A stretch of 64,000 nucleotides of DNA, from assembly GCA_963662175.1 (NCBI GenBank), contig OY759221.1:36888045-36952044 (forward strand), written 5' to 3'. This document shows, in pieces, positions 22,401 to 32,100 of the stretch (its first letter is position 1; each line of letters opens with the position of its first letter). The notes under the pieces are model-generated. The model saw only the letters and a list, made by a program, of their open reading frames with translations. It was not told where the DNA came from and did not search any database. This DNA comes from Aradus depressus (taxonomy: Eukaryota > Arthropoda > Insecta > Hemiptera > Aradidae). Both the position numbers and the translations under genes were made by a program.

Positions 22401-22510
22401 TTTTTTTTTGTCAGAAAATATGAATCGGTGCGATAAGGACTACATACAAATTGCATTTCCTTTTTTTACTATTTTGGTTAGGACCAACCAGAATATAATT
22501 TTCAACATTA
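19430..22510 (+). repeat. diverged tandem repeat, about 155-200-base unit
   Basis: Units share CGGTGCCACAAGGACAACCTA, TTTTGGTTAGGACCAACCAG, ATATTTTTCAT, and AGAAAATATGAAGAAT. Starts at about 19436, 19978, 20133, 21441 and 21653 (with duplicates at 22219 and 22430). The hAT-like element interrupts the array. Confidence 0.65.
20387..21232. mobile_element. hAT-like non-autonomous DNA transposon (846 bp)
   Basis: Left end CAGTGACGCCGGAACA and right end (reverse) CAGTGGCGCCGGAACA are inverted repeats with one mismatch. Both sides carry the 8-base direct repeat CCCTTACC (20379-20386 and 21233-21240), the hAT target-site length. Long T/G runs sit just inside each end. No transposase frame. Confidence 0.85.
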
Positions 22511-22524
22511 CTCGTCGTAGGTAG
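20983..22524 (+). repeat. tandem duplication of about 765 bases
   Basis: 20983-21748 and 21762-22524 are nearly identical apart from G-run length, separated by about 13 bases. The unit holds the right 250 bases of the hAT-like element plus its flank, so the duplication followed the hAT insertion. Confidence 0.95.
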
Positions 22525-22649
22525 TTGTTTTACTAAAAATGACAAAAATAAAGAAAAAATTAAATATACCTATGTGATGTGGCCGTTACAGAATTTTCTT
22601 ATACACCAACCCATTATTTTACGAATCACTCACAAGTTTTCCAGATGTA

Positions 22650-22930
22650 CAGGACCGAGGCCCTTAGTTTATTTTATCTGGGAGGTAAAATAAACCTAAG
22701 CACGCCGTCCTTCGGATGGGACGTTAAGCGATGGTCCCGAGCCTGTACGATGTCAGGTACTCGTTAAAGACTCCTGCCCTAGGTGAATAAAAATTTAGGG
22801 TAGGCAAAATTTAGGACTCAAACAGTAGAGTCGGGCTCATGTCCACCAGAGTGACGAAAGAGCGCTCTGGTAGTAGGCGATATGACCTCGTAGTTAAAGC
22901 CCGGGCATGAGTCATAAAACCTAACCTTCC
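22650..22930 (+). repeat. tRNA-SINE, well preserved body
   Basis: From GACCGAGGCCCTTAGTTTA through GTCCTTCGGATGGGACGTTA to GCATGAGTCATAAAACCTAAC. The tRNA head is absent. Confidence 0.9.
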
Positions 22931-23216
22931 AGATTTACATGATATTACTCTATTGTGATTATGTTCTTTTCCGATTTGAAACCATATTGACCAAGTGATG
23001 TCACACTGTAGGACGTAGTAAGTGTTCAAAGTTAACCCACTTTAAGGTTTTTTTAATTATTTCAAATGGAATCAATTGTGCTCGGTTTATGATGCTTCAC
23101 AATACAGTTTTTGGACAATTAAATATTACCTGGTTGTAGTGCCTTAACGATACAATTGCGTTAAAAAACCGATTCTGGATATAAATAAAACAGTGAGAAG
23201 ACAATCTTTTTTATTT

Positions 23217-24127
23217 TTATGATAGCTGAACAAATTCTAAAAACGCATTTTCTATCGAATTTTGATTAAGACATTTTTTATCTCGTAAAAAGTGGTCCAG
23301 TTGTCTAAAAAAATGGTAGTCGGTTGGCGAGAGGTCTGGAGAGTAGAGTGGGTGAGGCTGAGTCTCATAACCAAGCTCAAACAATTTTTCGTGAGGTCAC
23401 ACGAGAGACATGGGGCCGAGCATTGTCTTGTAACAGAATAGGGCCTTTCCGATTGACCAAAGATGCCAATTTCTGGTGCATTGCATCTATTTGAGAACAA
23501 TACCTTACGGCATTGATTGTTTCGCCAGGATTCAAGAAGCTGTAGTGAATCAGCCCAAATGAAGCCAACCGAACAGTAACCATTACCTTTTTTTGATGAG
23601 TTGGGGGCTTTGGAAAATGTGCCGCTTCTCCTTTGTCGAGCCACTGTCCAGAACGTTTAGAGTTGTAGAGAATCCACTTTTCATCACAAGTGACTATTCT
23701 GGTTAGAAAAGGTTCGTTTCTGTTTCGGCAAAGAGGTGCAGTGCAAACTTCATAACGGTGATTGTTTTTGGCGGTCGGTTAATGCATGAGGTACCCAAGT
23801 TTCGAGCTTTTTTACCTTTCCGATTGTCTTGAGGGGGTCAGCGACGGTCGATTTGCTGACAGAGAGATTCTCCGCAAGTTCTTGTACAGTTGTTCTGGGG
23901 TTTTCTTCGATAACAGCATGGACATCTTTATCAAGGGAATGAGTCATTCCACGACCTTCCTTGTCTTCAAGGCTGAAATCCCCCTCTTTTTTAAACCACC
24001 GTTGAACGGTGCTCTCACTCACACTGCCATCACCTCAGATTTCGTTAATGTTTCTGGCCGTTTGGGCCCCGTTCCGACCGAATTTAATCTCGTAAAAAGA
24101 AATTAGGTGAAAACCACGCTTTGGCAT
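23217..24127 (-). pseudogene. mariner transposase, inactivated
   Basis: Cut-and-paste transposase of the Tc1/mariner superfamily. From ATG (MPKRGFHLIS) through IKFGRNGAQTARNINEI, stop, GDGSVSESTVQRWFKK, FSLEDKEGRG and the second HTH. After a frameshift near 23770 come VTCDEKWILYNSKRSGQWLD (first catalytic D) and GLIHYSFLNPGET, then LLQDNARPHVS (second D). After a frameshift near 23380 come YSPDLSPTDYHFF and the end FLEFVQLS. The last two acidic residues are separated by 34 residues, the mariner D34D signature. About 304 codons against the usual 345; the reading frame is broken three times. TIRs were not recognised. Confidence 0.92.
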
Positions 24128-24129
24128 CT

Positions 24130-25690
24130 TAGTACAAACTGGATTATTCCCAAGCAGTGAAATGCTACAGAGGTAAACAAACATTTTTGTTTGGAAGAGG
24201 ATAAATAAATGTTTACAACCACACAAAGAAATAATCCGTCAAACGTAAATAGTTTATTATATAGAGAGGTGATTTAATGCAAACATGAAAACCTGCATTT
24301 ATTTCCAGACAACCCAATATAAAATTTTCCCATCCATAATGCATTAATGAAACACTTCGAAGACTAAGATTCAGAGGGATTTTACTAAAAAAAAGGAGAA
24401 GAAATATTTGTAAACATTTTATTATATAATCATTATTTACATAGTCATAAATATATATACAATAATTACAAAATATAATAAATAACAAAAAGGGATTTTG
24501 AAATTTTTTCTTCCCCTATAAATTAAATATAAGATTAGTCCAAATAAGTACATTATATACAGTTCACATACATTATAGCATATATTAATAACTTTTTGGG
24601 TGTTCATTTTTTAGACAAGTTAGTTCAAAAAGAGGTCAAAAGCGGCCACTTTTTACTACAGAATTAGTTTTAATGATACAATGTATTTTTTTTATATACA
24701 ATAATCTACTTTTAAAATCACGAAGAATGACAAAGTATATTATTTGTTATTTTCAGAGGTTAATCAAATATATAGTATATATAAACTTGAAATTTGGAAT
24801 GAACATTGCTCACTTTAGGATTATTCACCTATAAGAGGGTAAAAGGGGCCAGATTATGATGATGAGACCTTTATATCATAATAAAGTATACAAAACATAA
24901 AGGGATATACTATGGATATCTCATACTAATAATGATAATATTATTTACATAGATACATGCTTCTTAAATATAAATTAGACAACTTTAACATAAAATATTT
25001 TGACTAGAAAAAAACAAACAAACAAAAAACGTTTATTACAAAGAGATATTTTGTAGCAATTAGGTACTATCACTAGATTCTCTTATAACCAGCATACAGA
25101 TTCGGGCGTCATTGAAATGTTTTCATCTTTTAACTTTTTTATCGACTACATAACATTCGGGGCAACCAGTACAAGATTTTATCTCATATAATCTAGAAGG
25201 TTGTCGTGGATAATTATTCAAATAAAAAGTTGATATCCCTCTTGATTATAAATAATTTCAAATGTACAATTAAAATCTTCATTGTTTCATTTACGTACGG
25301 CCATTGAGAAACGTTGCCCATGCAGTACTGTTTTTAAAAAAATTGTTTGTGTCATGATGTCCTTTTTCCCCCGATTGCCTTCTCAATTGTCACAACTTTT
25401 TACATGCGCTACGATTTTTAGAAAATATGCAACAAAGCGCAGTTTTCTGGGTTATTTTGATGTTATAAGCATTATTATACCTATTTTTTTTTTTCGAATT
25501 ATATTAGTTTACATGTTAGAGGAGAGAGGGGGGGGGGGGGGGGGGGGGGGGCACTTTAGCAACAGGTTTGCGATTCTACATTCCTTGCTGTACCTAACCT
25601 AATCTTTGTATAGCTGCCACTATGAAGCAAATACTTTCACGTGGATTTTTTGTGTGGCAGCTAAAGGCTCCTCACAGTCAGACCATTAGA
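24130..25690. other. AT-rich gene-free stretch downstream of eve
   Basis: No exon or named repeat seen. Contains a poly-G run (25530-25551). 24640-25280 is very AT-rich. Part could be eve 3' flank regulatory DNA. Confidence 0.35.
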
Positions 25691-25693
25691 GGT

Positions 25694-25699
25694 TTTATT
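25694..25699 (-). terminator. possible eve polyadenylation signal
   Basis: AATAAA on the minus strand, about 90 bases after the eve stop codon. It is the nearest canonical hexamer downstream. In AT-rich DNA such hexamers are common, so this is only a candidate. Confidence 0.35.
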
Positions 25700-25785
25700 T
25701 TGGGTCTTTGACCAACAAAACTTTAAAAACGGGGAAAAAATAAAGAAGATCGTGATTTGTCTGATGTCCAACACTGTGGTGTGAG

Positions 25786-26166
25786 TTATACACTATCTAA
25801 GATGTCTTCTTTGTAGGGTTGGAAGAGTTTCTTCGGTTCTATACTTGTTGGAGGCGAAGAGCTGATGGGGGTGGTCGGAGTGGGAGTCATCCGAAGAGGT
25901 GGCGAGGGATAGGAAGCGACACAGTTGAGGATCCCACACCGACAGGAGGAGGAGCCATCACAAGGGACCGGGGGCGGAATGGGGGGTGGAGGAACAGGAA
26001 GATATCGGGGGCCGTAGTAGCCAGCAGCAGCGGCAGCAGCGTAGGGGCCATAGTGGAGAGAGGAGAGGAGTGAGGCGGCGAGGGCTGGGTCCGTGTAGAC
26101 GGCATAAGGCCAGGCCATAGCCATCCGTTGTCGCTTGTCCTTCATCCTCCGGTTCTGGAACCACAC
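25786..26166 (-). CDS. eve: eve coding exon 3 (recognition helix to stop)
   Basis: Starts in frame at Val-Trp-Phe-Gln-Asn of the recognition helix, directly after a TTGTTTCAG acceptor, and runs 126 residues to a stop at 25786-25788. It holds the WPYAVY extension, the Ala-rich and Pro-rich repressor-like region, CRCGILNC and the terminal [13 protein letters not shown]. The exon is clearly more GC-rich than its surroundings. Confidence 0.95.
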   Translation of the reverse strand: MWFQNRRMKDKRQRMAMAWPYAVYTDPALAASLLSSLHYGPYAAAAAAGYYGPRYLPVPPPPIPPPVPCDGSSSCRCGILNCVASYPSPPLRMTPTPTTPISSSPPTSIEPKKLFQPYKEDILDSV

Positions 26167-29100
26167 CTGAAACAAGACAAGGAGACATTCATGAGTTTCT
26201 CTTCATGGCGATAGAGTAACTTATTCTAGAGAATAACCAAAAAAGATCAAGTATACGTTTATTAAACCCTCGTTTAATATTAATTACTCCAATTATACTT
26301 ACATCCGAAAGTAGGCGACTAAGCAGGCGCATCGTGCTTGCCTTGACTGATTACACTTTGAAAATATGCACAATGCGCACATCAGTCAGTTCTCAGAAAA
26401 AAATAGGAACATAGGTGATCCATTGAATCACACATTAATCATAATTGTCAACCAATTAATACCATTGCGAGCCTTTTTGAGTGTGTGGCACTCTCTGGTG
26501 TTTAGCAAGTCTCACCTCACGTGGAAGTCACTAGTAAGCATCTGCGTTACACCACTCATTAGTGTTTCACTCAGTAACTGGTACATAGTTACTAAAGACT
26601 CTCTGGACAAGAGTAACAACATTTCTGAGACTTGAGCTGGCTTACATACATCAGGCAGCCTTTATATGGTTCTTATATTCCCCATTCAGACGGAATGCCA
26701 GTGAAATGACAATAATACATGCACTTAACGTGTACTTTATTGAATACACTTACAACTAAATACCACCATCGAATGCAACAAAGAAATGTAGTGGGTAAAG
26801 AATAAACTGTAAGCTGGTATACTTCACCACGCTTTTAGGTATTATTAAACTTCAGTTTAGAAATAAAAAAAATAAGATAAGATGAACATGGAGAGGGGCC
26901 AAGTGGCGCCAAGTATGTAGTACCTGATAACAGACCAAGTGAGCCAGAAGCGACATCTTTGATAAACTAATCAAGATGAAGTGGTTGTACGCGGTTGATT
27001 ACTTCACTGAACCTAACCAAATCTTCCGATGTTGCTAACACACTATTATAGAGAAAACATAGGGACTGTTAAAATTAATTATGTCAACTAATATTCAAGA
27101 GAACATAGAAACAGTTTATAAAAGTCGTCGGAGATTCACCGGAAATATACTTCGAATTCATCAATTAACTTTTCACTCCCCCTCCGAAATCAGTCAACCC
27201 TTTGTGCTAATATTCAGTAGTTGACTTACATAGGGGCTCCTAAATCCCCAAAATAAATTTTGTGTCGATACATTCATTACATCGGCAGTTATTAGGATTT
27301 TTGAATTGAGCCCCCCCCCCCCCCCCTCGACCGATTTAGCTGAAAACCCTTATGTGAAACCCTTACGGGTTTTAAAGTTTTTTTTTACTTTTTTTTTTTT
27401 TTTTAATAAAACACTGAATAAAATATTATCACGAAAAATAAGGGCTATTCCGACTATTAATTCTTAAAGACAGTGCTTAGTTGCGGTAAAAATTCCTGGT
27501 ACATACCTTGATGGTGGACTCTGGTAGTCCCAGCTGAGCGGCCAGTTCACACCTCCTCGGCCGAGATACATAGTTCTCTTTGAAGAACTCCTTCTCAAGC
27601 CGGTTCAGTTGGTCTCTCGTGAAGGCCGTCCTATACCGGCGGATGTTTCCCTCCTGGTTGTTGCCTGATTCTTCTGAAAAATACATCAAAAACAAAATAA
27701 GTTTTTTAATATTACAATTGGAGAGTTGAAAAGGTTGTTTTCAGAAAATAATCGAAACAACAAAGAAACCTAGGAAATTTGAGAACTAGGGGGACATAAA
27801 AATGCCTCTTATATAATATATAAATATTATATAGTATATAAAATGGCTAAGCGAAGATGGGTCTTTAAAAATGAGAAATCATTATTATGTAAATAGGCAC
27901 ATTTAATATGATTTCTCATTTTTAAAGACCCATCTTCGCCTAGCCAAACTGTCATTAAGCCCACAAAAAACGTTTTTCACACTAATACTAAACAAAATAT
28001 AATAAAGAAGATAATATAAGCAGGTATTGTTTAAATGAATCTCTTATTAACCGAGTTTACATCTTCAGCTAAAATGTTTTCCACTTTTATTTTCTTAAAT
28101 TTGACATTACATCCTACTTGTAAAGAAAAAACTTTCACAGAAGATGTGTTCTCATTAAAATATCTTCAATATTATTAGTTTTATCAAAGTTCTGCTAAAG
28201 AAAGAAGCTGTGAATGCATTGTATTGAATATAGAATAAATTCAAATAATAGGGTGTGATAATATCTATTTAACGAAATAATATTAAAGACTGCATGATAT
28301 GGAAAAACTTTTTTAGTTCGGGCCAGATAGAAAAATTCCAAACTTTTATTTAGTTTTGTGTGATGAATGTTACAAAAACTTTACCTCAATTTCATGCAAA
28401 CGCAGGACCATGAATTTTACACAATTTCGAATAACGAAATGACAGAGAAAACTATAGAAGGAAATTGATATTTTTCACAAAAGAGATAGATTATTATTGG
28501 ATAGAACTATTTACTCTATGAGAATACTGCCAGATTTTTTATTCTCTTTAGAATTAAATATTCGACGCAAAAAAAAAGGTGAAGGTTTTTAATTTTGAAT
28601 CCTTCCGCGAGCCGTATCTGGCCATAGTTTGCCCAACCCTTACTAATGGCTGTGCATTTGAAACCCAAAAGGCAGTCAGGATTGGCGAGCTAAGCAAGAG
28701 CTATTTTTAAGACCAGCTGAGTGACACTGACTGAAGGAGGGATGGGATGTGGAAGACGGCGCCATGGCTCTTGTCAACGGAACACGATCTGGTCAAAATT
28801 CCATTATCGTAAGGGAAGTTTGTAAAAAGGAAGAAGGGGAGAAAAAAAATAAAGAAGATTCTTTTTGAGTGTCTTAACATGAGAGTGATGATAGAGTGGG
28901 GGATGGGAAGTGATAGTGGCGGAGTATTGCGGATGTGAGGGCTCCATGGGGCTCGGACGGAGCGGCGCCTGGCCTGACGACACCATCTCTAGAGTAGCTC
29001 TGTGTCTGGGAGACCATCTGAGCACTCTTACAGCAGATATGGACGCAGGGCTTGACCACGAGTTCTAGCCTTCTGGAGAGGGTACAAAAATCTGACAGCT

Positions 29101-32100
29101 GAGCACACCCCAAAAGTGCGCCATCCTATCTGAAGCTACAACCACCATAGATCCCATCAGGAAGGGAGAGTGCGGGAAACCCCTCCAAACGATTTCACTG
29201 AAAATCAATAGATCCTCAAAACTTCGTGTCTATTACTTTCGTTTTATCGGGAGTTATCGTGTTCGCAGACACAAATAGACAAGGATCCGCCCCATTTTTA
29301 GAATCAAGGGTTAGAAAAAATGAAATTCTGGTGAAAACTGAATATCGAATTTCCGATCGATAATTGAGTGGTGACGCAAAAAAGGTTCTAAACGCCAAAA
29401 TAACAATTCCTTCCTCTGCCATGTTGAGAACTACTGGTGGCTGTTAGACCTTCTTCCATGAGGCTCAACGCTGACGTGGGCTCAATACTACCAACTGCCG
29501 CTGTAACGGCAAAAAAAAAAAACTTCCCTACACAGTCTCTAGAGACCTATAGAACCTGATTCCACAGAAATCTCATTTTCGACCAAAGTGGCGCTTAGAA
29601 CCTTTTTCGCGTCAACCACTCAATTCTCCTATTCTTCGAATAGCTGATGAACTAAATAAAATTAAACAGGTCCGAGCGTACTGCAAGTTCTTTGCGCGAA
29701 TATTCTCCCCCTGCTTGTAACTTTCACTTATTCACGAATCTTCTATTATATTATAAAAAAATATATATATATTATTCATTTCAAATGTGTTGGAGATTTA
29801 ATTTTAACTACGAGGTCCTGTCGCCTACTATCAGAGCGCTCTTTCGTCACTCTGTTGGACATGATCCCAACTCTACTATGAGAGTCCGAGATTTTTCCTA
29901 CCCTAAATTTCTATTCATCGAGAGTAGACGAGTACCTGACATCGTACAGGCTCGGGACCATCGCGACGGCTTGATCAGGATTTTTTCACCTCCCGATAAA
30001 AAAACCTAAGGGCCTCGGCCGCGATCTTGAGCTGATATTATTATAATTTATAATCTATTTTGATGACGGAAAAATAGGTAGTAGGTATATTATAAAAACC
30101 GTAGGAGGGTGAGAGACGGTTGGATGGCGTCAGTGAGACAGACGGTGGGAGACAGGTCAGTTCAGACTAATTGCTGTCTCAGATAGGTCAACCCCTATTG
30201 TGGGACCTCTGCTAAATGGGACACTGTGTGGTCATTCATGTGGCCACATATGTGAGGTCTGGGGGAGTTTCTGTGATTTGTGGTCAGCAATTACCGATCC
30301 GCATCCATCTGCCACATCTCACCTAAATACTGGCCAAACGGCTTAATTCGTTTTGTACTCGTGATTGAGAGGATTCACAGATAAGAATCCGTCAGGGTTA
30401 ACTTTTAATATAATGCCACAGTTGAGACTCTCTTACTTCTGAGTCTATTTGGGACTGGATTTACAAAGATGTAAGTGGTTTCGGTAGACAATTTTTCAGA
30501 ATCCCTGACACATAACAGAAAAGATCCTTCATTGATTCTCTAATTCTTCACCTAATGACCCAAAAGAAAACCAAGACCAAAAAAAATGATACTACTAAAG
30601 TGTGAAAAAACACAAACTGTCTTTACATAACTGCTAAAATATCTTAGTCCAAAATATACATTACTTACGATTTAAAAAGTTAAAATTCACAACAAAATAT
30701 TGCAAGACATGATCAAATAAACATAAAATCAACTCATTTAACTCTCTGATTGTGTTGAACAGCATACATTTTAAGAAAAACAATTGACACATATAAGATT
30801 ATACTATGTTCTAAAATATTCCACAATACTATTGAACAGTACAACAAGCGATAACTTGAGATTTGAAACAACTTAATAGAACAATCGATTATGAAAAGTA
30901 AGTACGTTCCAATATTGTTACAAAGATTGAAACCTGCCTTGGGTCTTGATCCTAAGATTAATAATAAATGAATGAAATGGCCTAGTAACAATGATAATAA
31001 GATCGTAATAACTTAAAGAATACCCTCAATTTTCAGTGTCTTGCTGTTTCTTCAGCTCTTTGAAGGTGGATCATGAGAAAAAAATCTGGTGTATTAGTTT
31101 TGAAAAGAGTTGAAGATAATCTCATAAATTACACCGGCAATTATTGTGGTTTTTGTGTATTAATAGATGTCGACATTATGGGGGTTCTGGATACACATAA
31201 CATTTTGTGTCGATACATTATTGGGAGTTACCGTATTCACAGATAGACACAGAATTGTGTTCTGTTTTAGAAACAGGGGGTCGGATAAACAGGAAATTCC
31301 GAGGAAGAAATCGTATTTTTTTCTGAACGATTATATGAGTGCGACTCGGGGAACCTATGTAGGTATCCTGTATGGCCGTCATGAAATGTCGTCCATAGGT
31401 GTCTTGCACGAGTTGTTACATAAAGACAGGATGAAAATTGGTACATGATAACTATAAATGGACATGTGTGCAGAGGGGGCCAGTCTATGAGAATATGATG
31501 AAGTTAGTAAATAATAAATAAAGTCATAGGGTTGAGTATAATAGACAGACAGACAGTTTATGATATTGGACAAATTGTATGACAAATGATATTCGGATAA
31601 TAGGTAGCGTCACTCAGTGAGTGGAGACGAAGGGAGAGGGATCTGTGATTTGTGATGAGGCTGGCAGTTAATGTGTTGAACCCAGTCGACACATCTGGAC
31701 CTCTGTCCTGTGTACACATGTCCTAGGGGGGCGCAAATTGATTAGAGGAGCCTTCAGCGCGCAAGAAAACCGTCGAAAATAAAGACAAAATTAGATCGTT
31801 ATCATTTCATGTGGAAAACCATACCAACAATCCCCGTAACTGAGGTTCAAATAATTAGGTTTTAAGAAAAAAACATGTCTGAAATACACCCGAATCTGTC
31901 AACGTATCCTTCGGTTTCAACAAAAAGGTACCTTCGACATTTTTTTACCATAAAGAAAATACCCTCCTTGCCTTTTTGCAAATACGAGATACTAGAAATA
32001 AACTGTCAATATGGTAATTATGAGATCCAGCTGAGTTCGGTAGTTATTTATATTTGTTTTTGACTCCCGAAATTAGTATCGAAATATTAATTTAATTGAG

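Noticed and set aside
25819..26188. Gly/Arg-rich plus frame and two minus frames over eve exon 3
   Set aside because: Off-frame readings of a GC-rich, Pro/Ala-rich coding exon.
29692..30009. 105-codon plus-strand frame in eve intron 1
   Set aside because: Runs over a reverse SINE copy; similar SINE-derived frames occur at 13976-14581 and 22579-22767.
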